From contig CACXJP010000044.1 of the NCBI GenBank assembly GCA_902768065.1, forward strand, positions 1-16,818: a DNA stretch of 16,818 nt, in the 5' to 3' direction. The stretch comes from an uncultured Erysipelotrichaceae bacterium (lineage in GTDB: Bacteria > Bacillota_I > Bacilli_A > RF39 > UBA660). The notes beneath the pieces were generated by a model. The model saw only the letters and a program-made list of their open reading frames with translations, did no database searches and was not told the origin of the DNA. Below, one piece after another: positions 1 through 6,486 of the stretch (within the stretch, counting starts at the first letter, position 1; each line of letters starts with the position of its first letter). Both the position numbers and the translations under genes were made by a program.

Positions 1-452
1 CAGCTAATTTTAGCGGAGATAATAATGAAGAAAAACTATACAATTATCTATCATCTCAAGGATTTAACGATGCTGCAATTTGTGGTATACTTGCAAACAT
101 TGAACGTGAATCAGGATTTGACACTGAAGCATTAGGTGATGGAGGAACATCATATGGTATATGTCAATGGCATGAAGGAAGATGGGATAGCCTAGAGTCA
201 TATTGTGACAAGAATAATCTAGATGCATCATCTATTGAAGGACAAGGTCAATACTTAGTTTCAGAATTAAAAAATAATTACTCAGGAGTATATGATACAT
301 TAATGAATGTACCAAATACTGCAGATGGAGCATATCAAGCAGCCTACAAATGGACAACTGATTTTGAAATACCTGCTGATGCAGAAAGTGAGGGAGCAAG
401 CAGAGGAAGTAATGCTCAATCTAACTATTGGGACAAATATGGTAATAAATAA
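1..452 (+). CDS. Phage-tail-lysozyme-type cell-wall hydrolase, 3' part only
   Basis: The frame is open from the window edge (first full codon at base 3) to TAA at 450-452, giving the last 149 residues of a longer protein. The sequence matches my knowledge of the phage tail lysozyme domain (Phage_lysozyme2 type). A YLSSQGF segment leads into ILANIERESGF, whose glutamate (NIERES) is the likely acid catalyst, then a GTSYGICQWHEGRW segment and a C-terminal YWDKYG. Such domains cleave the peptidoglycan glycan strand and occur at the C-terminus of phage tail proteins and of secreted NlpC/P60 or peptidase proteins in Firmicutes. The N-terminal part, any signal peptide and the start lie outside the window, so prophage versus host origin cannot be decided. 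A terminator follows directly. Confidence 0.8.
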   Translation, partial: ANFSGDNNEEKLYNYLSSQGFNDAAICGILANIERESGFDTEALGDGGTSYGICQWHEGRWDSLESYCDKNNLDASSIEGQGQYLVSELKNNYSGVYDTLMNVPNTADGAYQAAYKWTTDFEIPADAESEGASRGSNAQSNYWDKYGNK

Positions 453-476
453 AGAGTTTACTCTTTATTTTTTTTT
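448..476 (+). terminator. Rho-independent terminator of the lysozyme-domain gene
   Basis: AATAAAGAG (448-456) pairs with CTCTTTATT (461-469) around a TTTA loop, followed by a T run to 476. The stem begins within the last codons of the gene. Confidence 0.85.
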
Positions 477-483
477 GGTTTTG

Positions 484-512
484 TGGTATAATATACAGTC
501 ATCAAAGAGGGG
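484..512 (+). promoter_or_regulatory. Extended -10 promoter and ribosome site of the next gene
   Basis: TGGTATAAT (484-492) is a TGn-extended -10 hexamer. AGAGGGG at about 506-512 is the Shine-Dalgarno site, nine bases before ATG 522. No convincing -35 is seen. Confidence 0.7.
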
Positions 513-521
513 ATTGGTAGT

Positions 522-1850
522 ATGAAGAAAAAAACCATAGAATTTTCATTAAAATCTATGATTAGAGAATGTAGTATTAACCCAAAACTAGCATTTGAAA
601 TATTTAATGAAATTTCTCTAAGAAATAGAGAAAATATTCATGATGTTTTTAAATACAAGAAATTTAATGATGATTTTGTATCTTCACTTGCAGTTTATTG
701 TGACGAAAATCAATTTATTGGAGCTGTTAAACCATCTTATGAATTCTTTATTGAAAGATTAATACAATTATTAAATGTAGACGTAAATTTAGATAAAGTA
801 ACAGATGATGAGTTGACTACTATTTTATTAAATAGAATAGACTTCCTAAAAAAGATAAGAAGAGAAAGAGATCTAAGAGAACATTTTCCATTACTTTACA
901 AAGATTTAATAGATGGAAGAAATTATTATAATAGTCTCCAAAAGTTTAAAAAGAGAGATCCACAAAGACATACTGATGGAGAACATTATTACTATAGTTG
1001 TGCCTTAAAAAAGAATCTCCAAAATTTTATAAATACTCAAGTAGATATGTATAGTAGATATGTAAAAAATAGAAATAAATTAAGAGAAAAATATGAAAAT
1101 ACCACATTTAATCATTTAATAAAGAAATATATAAATTTAGATAAGTTAGCTTTATTTATGATACATAACTATTTGTTAGTATGTGAGACAAGTAATGATA
1201 GAGAAGAGATTAATGAATATTTGAAGAAAGTAGTAATGTATTTAAGAAATCCAAAAATAGATCGAGGAGTTAAAATACACACAGATAATAATGTAGAAAT
1301 AAATATAGATACAGTATTAAATAGAGTAGATAGAATAAGAGATAGATTAAATAAAGATAATAGAGAAGTAGATTGGGTTCTTATTCCTAAGGGAAGAGAC
1401 TATAAAAAAGTCACTCAACAACAAAAAACAACAAGAATTACAATTATGAACTACAAAGATATAGAAGAATTACGAAAAATAGGAAAAGAAAAGAATTCAT
1501 TTTATGAATCAACAAACTATATTGCTAAGGTAATTGGACTAGGAAAGTATAAAGGATACATAGGTTATATCTATAAGAATGGTCAAGTAATATTAGATAT
1601 GGAATATGATGAAAATAGACCATATACTGCTAAAGGAAATGCTATATATATTATGTCAGTATGTGATTTTGAAAATCTATCAAAATTAAGTAAACAAAAA
1701 CTTCAAAAAGATCCAAGAGTAAAAAGATATTGTCATATAGATGGATGGCAAGAAAGAATAAATGATATAGTAAAAAAAGAAGCTACAGAAGTAGATGAAT
1801 ATAATTCAAATTTATTAGTAAAAAGATTAAAAAGAAAAGCCCTTTATTAA
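522..1850 (+). CDS. Unknown 442-aa charged protein
   Basis: I do not recognise this protein. The start at 522 is supported by the AGAGGGG ribosome site and the extended -10 just upstream. It has no signal peptide or membrane segment, so it is probably cytoplasmic. Roughly the first 300 residues look mainly alpha-helical and are rich in Lys, Arg, Glu and Asn. The last ~140 residues are different: a VDWVLIPKGRDY segment, then GLGKYKGYIGYIYKNGQVILDMEY, which looks like beta strands, then a Lys-rich tail. This suggests a helical N-terminal region joined to a small C-terminal domain. It has its own promoter and terminator and is a single-gene unit. No catalytic signature is visible. Confidence 0.8.
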   Translation: MKKKTIEFSLKSMIRECSINPKLAFEIFNEISLRNRENIHDVFKYKKFNDDFVSSLAVYCDENQFIGAVKPSYEFFIERLIQLLNVDVNLDKVTDDELTTILLNRIDFLKKIRRERDLREHFPLLYKDLIDGRNYYNSLQKFKKRDPQRHTDGEHYYYSCALKKNLQNFINTQVDMYSRYVKNRNKLREKYENTTFNHLIKKYINLDKLALFMIHNYLLVCETSNDREEINEYLKKVVMYLRNPKIDRGVKIHTDNNVEINIDTVLNRVDRIRDRLNKDNREVDWVLIPKGRDYKKVTQQQKTTRITIMNYKDIEELRKIGKEKNSFYESTNYIAKVIGLGKYKGYIGYIYKNGQVILDMEYDENRPYTAKGNAIYIMSVCDFENLSKLSKQKLQKDPRVKRYCHIDGWQERINDIVKKEATEVDEYNSNLLVKRLKRKALY

Positions 1851-1860
1851 GGACTTTTTT
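1838..1860. terminator. Probably bidirectional terminator between convergent genes
   Basis: AAGCCCTT (1838-1845) pairs with AAGGACTT (1850-1857, one C/A mismatch) around a TATT loop. T runs follow on the plus strand and T-rich sequence follows on the minus strand. It lies between the unknown 442-aa gene and the convergent lipoprotein gene. Confidence 0.7.
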
Positions 1861-2732
1861 TATTGATATAATTCTTTTTTGATCAATTCTAGATTTTCTC
1901 TCATAATTGTTAAGTAATTATCACCATTACTTCTTTGTTCATCAGATAAAATATCTAACTTATTTAGTTCAATCTTCTTAATAGAAGTATTATTTTTCAT
2001 AATTGCTTTTACATTATCATTATCTTCAGAACCAGCAAAAGTAATAATATAACTAACACCTTCAGTTTCAATAGCATTATATGCATTTGAAATATCTTTT
2101 TGTGAAGCATCAGTATCTATACATATAACATTCAATCCAAACTTTTCTAAATACTTTAATGCAGAATCTGCAACAACTATAGTTTTATCATCAGTAGAAT
2201 CAACTGCAACTCTATATTGAGCATCTAATTCAGATAATTCTATTTTAAGTTCATTATATGCTTCATCAACTTCTTTTTTTAGATAATTACTATTTATATA
2301 TTCTTCTAATCCAAGTCTAACATTTTGACTCATCATAAGTAGTGAAGATGGATTTAACCATAATTCTTCAGGTGAATAATCAGTTTCTAACACATAAGCA
2401 GTATCGATTATTTTTAAATCAGGATTTATTTCAAGTAAATCAACTGCTAAGTTTCTTTCTTTTTCCAACAAACCATTATATATAAATAAATCTTTATTAG
2501 CAAAGTCATGTTTTTGCTTACTACTTATTTTATAATTGTTTATATCAACACCATCAGGATATATAGAAGTTATAGTAGCATGTTTATCATATATTTTCTT
2601 TGTAATATATTCACAAGGATAATTTGTAACTATTATTTCAATATTATCCATACTATCATTACTACATCCAGAACAGATCATAATTATTGGTAAAATCATC
2701 ACCAACATAATTAAATATTTAATTTTTTTCAT
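1860..2732 (-). CDS. TroA/ZnuA-type metal ABC transporter substrate-binding lipoprotein, with non-canonical ligands
   Basis: The 290-aa protein has a lipoprotein signal (hydrophobic residues 6-19, then CSGC with the acylated Cys at 23), so it should be anchored outside the membrane. The body follows the TroA/ZnuA cluster A-I fold: [10 protein letters not shown] (55-63), LWLNPSS (124-130), [10 protein letters not shown] (191-200) and an ending [12 protein letters not shown]. Known family members bind Zn or Mn through His, His, His and Asp/Glu. Here the aligned positions appear to be Asn65, Glu123, Asp189 and Asn257, so the standard site is lost. It may bind something else or have a degenerate site. 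The start at 2732 has AAGGAGG six bases upstream and overlaps the end of yidD by 14 bp. No ABC permease or ATPase gene is nearby. Confidence 0.8.
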   Translation of the reverse strand: MKKIKYLIMLVMILPIIMICSGCSNDSMDNIEIIVTNYPCEYITKKIYDKHATITSIYPDGVDINNYKISSKQKHDFANKDLFIYNGLLEKERNLAVDLLEINPDLKIIDTAYVLETDYSPEELWLNPSSLLMMSQNVRLGLEEYINSNYLKKEVDEAYNELKIELSELDAQYRVAVDSTDDKTIVVADSALKYLEKFGLNVICIDTDASQKDISNAYNAIETEGVSYIITFAGSEDNDNVKAIMKNNTSIKKIELNKLDILSDEQRSNGDNYLTIMRENLELIKKELYQ

Positions 2733-2952
2733 TAATTTCCTCCTTTAAAGGTACAGGATCATAACCATAAGAACCAAATGGATTACATCTTAAGATTCTT
2801 TTAATAGCCATAAAGCTACCTTTAATTGATCCATATGTATTTATACTTTCTTTAGCATACTCAGAACATGTAGGTTGAAATCTACATAACCCATGAGATG
2901 ATAAAGGCATTTTTTGATATAAATTAATGATAGAAATAAGCACTTTTTTCAT
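2719..2952 (-). CDS. yidD: Membrane protein insertion efficiency factor YidD
   Basis: The 77-aa protein carries the full YidD (DUF37) signature: [11 protein letters not shown] at 23-33, followed by [20 protein letters not shown] and a GYDPVP motif. Family members are small amphipathic proteins at the inner face of the membrane that help YidC insert proteins. Its length is normal for the family. It is the first gene of a two-gene minus-strand operon and overlaps the lipoprotein gene by 14 bp, so translational coupling is likely. The ribosome site is GGTGA just before ATG 2952. YidD usually sits near rnpA and yidC; here it sits divergently from rnc instead. Confidence 0.93.
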   Translation of the reverse strand: MKKVLISIINLYQKMPLSSHGLCRFQPTCSEYAKESINTYGSIKGSFMAIKRILRCNPFGSYGYDPVPLKEEINEKN

Positions 2953-2967
2953 ACTATCACCAATCTA

Positions 2968-2996
2968 ATTTTACTATTTTTTTATATTTTTTACAA
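2968..2996 (-). promoter_or_regulatory. Promoter of yidD and the lipoprotein gene
   Basis: On the minus strand TTGTAA (2996-2991) and TAAAAT (2973-2968) are separated by 17 bp, about 16 bases before the yidD start. Confidence 0.7.
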
Positions 2997-3047
2997 GACT
3001 TGAATAAAAAGTATAAGAAAATATTTCTTTAATACTTATATTATTTT

Positions 3048-3067
3048 TGTTATAATTAAATAGGTGA
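3048..3067 (+). promoter_or_regulatory. rnc promoter and ribosome site
   Basis: TGTTATAAT (3048-3056) is an extended -10. AGGTGA (3062-3067) precedes ATG 3073. The predicted transcript start falls near 3063, so the 5' leader would be only about ten bases. Confidence 0.7.
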
Positions 3068-3072
3068 TTTAA

Positions 3073-3744
3073 ATGGAAGAATTATTTAAAAAATTAAAAA
3101 TCAAACCAAAAGATAAAGAATTATATAAAACAGCTTTTTCTCATAGTTCATATGTAAACGAACACAAAGTAAAAAATGACTATGAAAGACTAGAATTTCT
3201 TGGTGATGCAGTATTAGACTTAGTAGTCGCAGATTATTTATATACTAATCATAAGGAAACAGAAGGCGAAATGACTAAAGTAAGAGCAAATTATGTATGT
3301 GAGAATGCAAATTATTCATATGCTACTGATTTAGGATTACAGAAATATATTTTAGTTGGACATGGAGAAACAAAAGATGGAGAACCTGTTAAGAAAGCTA
3401 TAGTTGCTGATATATTTGAAGCTCTTATGGGGGCAATATATCTTGACTTAGGTTATTCAACAGTAAGAAATGTTATCTTAAGAATAATTGTTCCATATAT
3501 TGAAAATCCAAATATATCATTCTTTAGTGATTATAAGAGTAGTCTACAAGAATTTGTTCAAACAGAACAAAAAAGTATTGAATATGTAATAGTTAATGAA
3601 GAAGGTCCAGCTCATAATAAAACGTTTACAGTTAATGCTATTATTGAAGATATTGTTTATGGTACAGGAATTGGTTCGAGTAAAAAAGAAGCAGAACAAG
3701 AAGCAGCAAAGGTTGCCTTAGAAAAACTTGCTGTAAAAAAATAA
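3073..3744 (+). CDS. rnc: Ribonuclease III
   Basis: RNase III cleaves double-stranded RNA, processing rRNA precursors and structured RNAs. The 223-aa length is typical. The catalytic domain shows the signature YERLEFLGDAVLDL (37-50), with the expected acidic residues Glu41 and Asp45, an EGEM segment at 64-67 and VADIFEALMGAIYLDLGY with Asp113 and Glu116. A double-stranded RNA-binding domain fills about 150-223 (SSLQEFVQTEQ ... GIGSSKKEAEQEAAKVAL). The gene is divergent from yidD. No terminator is visible after it, and the retron promoter begins within ten bases of its stop, so read-through into the retron RNA is possible. RNase III may then also act on the long msd hairpin, which is an inference. 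Confidence 0.96.
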   Translation: MEELFKKLKIKPKDKELYKTAFSHSSYVNEHKVKNDYERLEFLGDAVLDLVVADYLYTNHKETEGEMTKVRANYVCENANYSYATDLGLQKYILVGHGETKDGEPVKKAIVADIFEALMGAIYLDLGYSTVRNVILRIIVPYIENPNISFFSDYKSSLQEFVQTEQKSIEYVIVNEEGPAHNKTFTVNAIIEDIVYGTGIGSSKKEAEQEAAKVALEKLAVKK

Positions 3745-3749
3745 AATTA

Positions 3750-3758
3750 TGTTATAAT
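3750..3758 (+). promoter_or_regulatory. Retron promoter (extended -10)
   Basis: TGTTATAAT at 3750-3758. Counting about seven bases on gives a transcript start near 3765, exactly where the a1 segment of the retron RNA begins. The possible -35 (TTGCTG, 3728-3733) is weak, overlaps the end of rnc and has 19-bp spacing. Confidence 0.75.
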
Positions 3759-3765
3759 GTATTCA

Positions 3766-3772
3766 AGCAATG
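3766..3772 (+). repeat. Retron a1 segment
   Basis: AGCAATG, perfectly complementary to the a2 segment at 3907-3913. The 7-bp pairing closes the retron RNA. Confidence 0.8.
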
Positions 3773-3832
3773 GTGATTGGATTTTATCCTACTTTAACGA
3801 GTCGTTAAGGGACAATATTAACTAAGTATTAT

Positions 3833-3899
3833 TATTGTATTATTTTCACGTATCTTATCTAAATCCTATTTAGTAAAAGTACGCTCAAATTATACAATA
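3833..3899 (+). other. Retron msd hairpin (region predicted to be copied to DNA)
   Basis: The base stem TATTGTAT (3833-3840)/ATACAATA (3892-3899) continues past a T/T mismatch with ATTT/AAAT (3842-3845/3887-3890). A 3-by-3 internal loop follows, then CGTA/TACG (3849-3852/3880-3883), a weak section, and a perfect top stem CTAAAT/ATTTAG (3859-3864/3868-3873) with loop CCT. The exact ends of the DNA cannot be set from sequence alone. Confidence 0.75.
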
Positions 3900-3906
3900 T
3901 CTTTAG

Positions 3907-3913
3907 CATTGCT
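3907..3913 (+). repeat. Retron a2 segment
   Basis: CATTGCT pairs with a1 at 3766-3772. It touches the AAGGAGGT ribosome site at 3916-3923, so folding of the RNA and translation of the reverse transcriptase may influence each other (inference). Confidence 0.8.
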
Positions 3914-3929
3914 AAAAGGAGGTAATAAA

Positions 3930-4862
3930 ATGAATTCAAGTGAGAAAGAATTCTTATTATCTCTTTTTTCTTTTAATAATAAATTATCTGATAATGAAAA
4001 AATAAAAAAACTATATATCATAAGTAACAATATAGAAAAATATTATAGGAAATTTGAAATAAAGAAAAGAAATGGTAAAAAAAGAAACATTTTAAGTCCA
4101 TATAAAGAATTAAAATGCATTCAACATAATATATTAAATGTTTTATATGAAAAAAAAACATCAATTTATGCAAAAGCATACATTAAAAATATACATTTGA
4201 TTGATAATGTAAAAATTCACAAAAGTCATAATTATATATTAAAATTAGATATATCAAAATTTTTCGAAAACATTTCATATGTTGATATATATAATATATT
4301 TAGAGAATATGGCTTTTCGGATAGAATATGTGGACTTTTAGCTCACTTGACAACGTATAATGATTATCTTCCTCAAGGAGCTCCAACATCCCCATATTTA
4401 TCAAATCTTGTATTAAGAGATTTTGATTATAAAGTAGGTAATTGGTGTAAACAAAGAAATATTAATTATACAAGATATTCCGATGATATGACATTTTCAA
4501 TGAATGAATATAATAAAGATATAATAAGATTTATTAGAGAAAATCTATATAAATATAATTTAGAATTAAATAATGAAAAAATTCATTTAATTAATAATTC
4601 TAGAAAACAAAAAATAACAGGAATTGTAGTAAATGAAAAACTTCAAGTAGACATAAAATATCGAAAAAAAATAAGACAAGAAATTTATTATATAAAAAAA
4701 TATGGATTAGATGAACATTTAAAAGTTATTGATGAAGAAAAAGATTATTATTTAAATTCTTTATATGGAAGAATAATGTTTGTCCTTTCAATTGATAAAA
4801 AGAATAAGGAATTTATTGAATATAGAAAGCTAATATTTAGTATAAAGAAGACTCAGAATTAA
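3930..4862 (+). CDS. Retron-type reverse transcriptase
   Basis: The 310-aa protein copies the msd part of the adjacent RNA into single-stranded DNA. Visible reverse transcriptase motifs are LDISKFF with catalytic Asp107 (106-112), LPQGAPTSPYLSNL (147-160) and YSDD (183-186) with the catalytic pair Asp185-Asp186. The retron-specific C-terminal region has ITG at 229-231 (the VTG motif), then VNEKLQVDIKYRKKIRQ and GRIMFVLSI. It is shorter than many retron enzymes and has no fused effector domain. ATG 3930 is chosen over an upstream in-frame TTG at 3909: AAGGAGGT lies seven bases before ATG, and the TTG is inside a2. It forms one unit with the upstream RNA and ends in its own terminator. Retrons act in anti-phage defence with a partner protein; no known partner is evident here. 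Confidence 0.94.
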   Translation: MNSSEKEFLLSLFSFNNKLSDNEKIKKLYIISNNIEKYYRKFEIKKRNGKKRNILSPYKELKCIQHNILNVLYEKKTSIYAKAYIKNIHLIDNVKIHKSHNYILKLDISKFFENISYVDIYNIFREYGFSDRICGLLAHLTTYNDYLPQGAPTSPYLSNLVLRDFDYKVGNWCKQRNINYTRYSDDMTFSMNEYNKDIIRFIRENLYKYNLELNNEKIHLINNSRKQKITGIVVNEKLQVDIKYRKKIRQEIYYIKKYGLDEHLKVIDEEKDYYLNSLYGRIMFVLSIDKKNKEFIEYRKLIFSIKKTQN

Positions 4863-4877
4863 TCTGAGTTTTATTTT
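4851..4877 (+). terminator. Retron terminator
   Basis: ACTCAGA (4851-4857) pairs with TCTGAGT (4863-4869), followed by TTTATTTTT. It overlaps the last codons of the reverse transcriptase and separates it from the next operon. Confidence 0.8.
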
Positions 4878-4882
4878 TAAAA

Positions 4883-4945
4883 TAACTTAGTATAAAAATG
4901 ATACAAAGATATTGACTTTTAAGTAACTTAGTATTAAAATGTAAC
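4883..4945 (+). repeat. Two 22-bp direct repeats around a promoter; candidate operator
   Basis: The copies at 4883-4904 and 4924-4945 both start TAACTTAGTAT and match at 19 of 22 positions. They are 41 bp apart, close to four helical turns. Copy 2 covers the -10 hexamer and copy 1 lies upstream of the -35. Each contains a partial dyad (GTAT-N7-ATAC in copy 1; TAAGTAACTTA at 4920-4930 overlapping copy 2). This fits an operator, perhaps for the NrtR-like regulator encoded downstream. That link is inference. Confidence 0.5.
4912..4940 (+). promoter_or_regulatory. Promoter of the 137-aa/Cys-rich/NrtR-like operon
   Basis: TTGACT (4912-4917) and TAAAAT (4935-4940) with 17-bp spacing, a near-consensus housekeeping promoter. 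Confidence 0.8.
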
Positions 4946-4963
4946 TATGTGGGAGGTGCTAAA

Positions 4964-5377
4964 ATGACTGCAAACATAAGTTATATTAATCTTGCTACTA
5001 TTTTGGAAAAATATTATAGAAAGGAGTATGAAGGATATGATATAAAAGTTACATTAAGACCATCTGACAAGAAATATCGATCTATGGCATTATTTTCAGA
5101 TGAATGGATAACTTATTACGAATTTAGTGGTACATTAAAGAGAAGTAAAGTATTCGATGAATTAAATTTACTTCATCCTATAGTAATGCAAGAAGAATTA
5201 TCAAATATTGAAATTAAAAATGCTCTTTATATTCAACTTAATGAAATTTTTTCTGAAGAACATCTTAGTGTAGATAGAATTAAACCAAATGGAAATGGTG
5301 CTACAATAGTTCTTAAACCTGCAAAAGAGAATGAAAAAAACAAGGGATTTGTAAAATCAAAGAAAGTAGAGGAATAA
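4964..5377 (+). CDS. Unknown 137-aa protein, first gene of the operon
   Basis: I do not recognise this protein. ATG 4964 is preferred to an in-frame GTG at 4949 because GGGAGG (4951-4956) sits seven bases before it and would lie inside the longer frame. No membrane segment or signal peptide is seen, so it is probably cytoplasmic. The N-terminal part (NLATILEKYYRKEYEGYDIKVTLRPS) suggests a helix followed by a strand. The centre has YYEFSGTLKRSK, and the tail is Lys/Glu-rich and probably disordered. It is the first of three tightly spaced genes (one base to the next gene). It is also the first gene after the retron, but behind a separate terminator and promoter, so a role as retron partner is only a possibility. 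Confidence 0.75.
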   Translation: MTANISYINLATILEKYYRKEYEGYDIKVTLRPSDKKYRSMALFSDEWITYYEFSGTLKRSKVFDELNLLHPIVMQEELSNIEIKNALYIQLNEIFSEEHLSVDRIKPNGNGATIVLKPAKENEKNKGFVKSKKVEE

Positions 5378-5378
5378 T

Positions 5379-5654
5379 ATGAAATTATTAGAAAAAGGTC
5401 AAGGATGGAGTATGGAAGTAAAATGTACAGGAAAAGGAAATGGTGGCTGTGGCTGTGGTGCAAGATTATTAATTGAAAAAGATGATATATATTTAACTCA
5501 TCATTATGATTATAGTGGAGAGCATGAAATATTTTACACATTTAAATGTATAGATTGTGGAGCAGAAACAGATATAAAAAGTGAATATGTTCCAGTTTCC
5601 ATACAAAAAAAATTATTAGAAGAATATAGGTATAAACAATATATAAAAAGGTAG
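5379..5654 (+). CDS. Small Cys-rich protein, possible zinc ribbon
   Basis: This is a 91-aa protein of unknown function. Five cysteines are visible: Cys16 in VKCTGKGNGG, Cys24 and Cys26 in GCGCGA, and Cys57 and Cys60 in FKCIDCG. The C-x2-C knuckle plus the upstream cluster suggests a small metal-binding fold. A His-rich stretch (LTHHYDYSGEH, 39-49) lies between them. It starts one base after the stop of the preceding gene, with GAGG at the end of that gene as ribosome site, so the two are probably translationally coupled. It is followed ten bases later by the NrtR-like gene. Cytoplasmic location is likely because there is no hydrophobic segment. Confidence 0.75.
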   Translation: MKLLEKGQGWSMEVKCTGKGNGGCGCGARLLIEKDDIYLTHHYDYSGEHEIFYTFKCIDCGAETDIKSEYVPVSIQKKLLEEYRYKQYIKR

Positions 5655-5663
5655 GGTGAAAAA

Positions 5664-6428
5664 ATGAGCTTTAGATATGCAAATGATTTAGTAATATTTG
5701 GAGTGGACAGTAGAAGAGATAATAACCTCCGTTCACTTCCTAAAAAATATCTAAGTGTACTTTTAGTAAAAAGAACTAAAGAACCAGATAAAGATAAATG
5801 GTGCCTACCAGGAGGCTTTGTAGAAGAAGATGAAACAAGTAAAGAAGCAACTATAAGAATATTAAAAAAAGAGACTAATCTAGAAAGTGTTTATCTTCAA
5901 CAAATATCTGTTAATGATGATTTAGATAGAGATCCACGTGGAAGAATCATATCTACAACTTATATGGCTTTAATAGATAGAACTTTAATAAACAAAAACT
6001 TAAGTGAAAACGCTGCCTGGTTTGATATAGAAATGGAAGAAGAAAATGATAAAATAATTATTAATCTATCTAACGATACAGAAAAAATCCACTTCTCAGT
6101 AAAAAAACAATCAATTGATATCTTAACAAATGTAAATGAATATATATTAATAGATAAAAAATTAGCTTTTGACCACGATAAAATTATTGCTTCAACTCTA
6201 ATGGAATTACATAATAAAGTAGAAAACACGGATATTATCTTTCATTTGATGCCCAGCTTATTTACAATAGGAGAATTAAAACAAGTATATGAACTTTTAT
6301 TAGGAAAAAAATTAATTAATTCAGCCTTTAGAAGAAAAATAAGCGATAAAATAAAAGTTACAAATAAAGCAATAAAAACAGGGGGACATAGACCATCATT
6401 TTTATGTAAGTATAATAGTAACAATTAA
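5664..6428 (+). CDS. NrtR-like regulator: degenerate Nudix domain plus C-terminal DNA-binding region
   Basis: The 254-aa protein has a Nudix fold (about 1-150) and a C-terminal region (about 165-254) resembling the winged helix of NrtR-type regulators: LAFDHDKIIASTLMEL, then LMPSLFTIGELKQVYELLLG, then FRRKISDKIK and a RPSFLCKY end. WCLPGGFV (46-53) leads into the Nudix box. Against the consensus REUxEExGU, it reads RILKKETNL (65-73). Two positions that should be Glu are Ile66 and Lys69, so hydrolysis is unlikely. Known NrtR proteins use this domain to sense ADP-ribose and control NAD-related genes. No NAD biosynthesis gene is next to it. It may control its own operon through the repeats at 4883-4945 (inference). 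Confidence 0.82.
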   Translation: MSFRYANDLVIFGVDSRRDNNLRSLPKKYLSVLLVKRTKEPDKDKWCLPGGFVEEDETSKEATIRILKKETNLESVYLQQISVNDDLDRDPRGRIISTTYMALIDRTLINKNLSENAAWFDIEMEEENDKIIINLSNDTEKIHFSVKKQSIDILTNVNEYILIDKKLAFDHDKIIASTLMELHNKVENTDIIFHLMPSLFTIGELKQVYELLLGKKLINSAFRRKISDKIKVTNKAIKTGGHRPSFLCKYNSNN

Positions 6429-6457
6429 TTGTAAAAATTAAATAAATATAATATAAT
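6429..6457 (+). promoter_or_regulatory. Promoter of the alpha/beta-hydrolase gene
   Basis: TTGTAA (6429-6434) and TATAAT (6452-6457) with 17-bp spacing, starting right after the stop codon of the NrtR-like gene. A second TATAAT overlaps at 6447-6452. Confidence 0.7.
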
Positions 6458-6486
6458 AACGAAATTAATTGGAGATGGTACGTAAA

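Larger units (their letters stand above)
3765..3913 (+). ncRNA. Retron msr-msd noncoding RNA
   Basis: All parts of a retron RNA can be read directly. The 5' segment a1, AGCAATG (3766-3772), pairs with a2, CATTGCT (3907-3913). After one G/G mismatch, TGA (3774-3776) can pair with TTA (3903-3905). Two msr hairpins follow: GGAT/ATCC (3779-3789, loop TTT) and an 8-bp stem at 3792-3799/3803-3810 with loop AGT. Then comes the long msd hairpin (3833-3899). The RNA is about 149 nt and ends next to the ribosome site of the reverse transcriptase. In known retrons the reverse transcriptase copies msd into DNA joined 2'-5' to a guanosine near a1. G3773, unpaired opposite G3906, is a candidate for that base (inference). 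Confidence 0.87.

Noticed and set aside
307..525. 72-codon plus-strand frame overlapping the end of the lysozyme-domain gene
   Set aside because: It overlaps a clear domain in another frame and a terminator, has no ribosome site, and its protein is not coding-like.
2508..2693. Plus-strand frame opposite the lipoprotein gene
   Set aside because: It is antisense to a well-supported gene and is only low-complexity Ile/Tyr-rich translation.
3909..3929. TTG 3909 as start of the reverse transcriptase
   Set aside because: It lies inside the a2 segment of the retron RNA and would place the AAGGAGGT ribosome site within the gene; ATG 3930 has ideal spacing.
3930..4862. Diversity-generating, group II intron or CRISPR-linked reverse transcriptase
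   Set aside because: No maturase domain, no template/variable repeat pair and no CRISPR repeats are seen; the ITG motif, C-terminal sequence and upstream msr-msd RNA fit a retron.
5233..5541. Minus-strand frame of 102 codons
   Set aside because: It is the shadow of two coupled plus-strand genes and is rich in His, Leu and Phe as expected from reversed AT-rich codons.
6421..6432. ACAATTAATTGT palindrome as a terminator of the NrtR-like gene
   Set aside because: No T run follows and the stem is all AT-rich; it overlaps the -35 of the next promoter instead.
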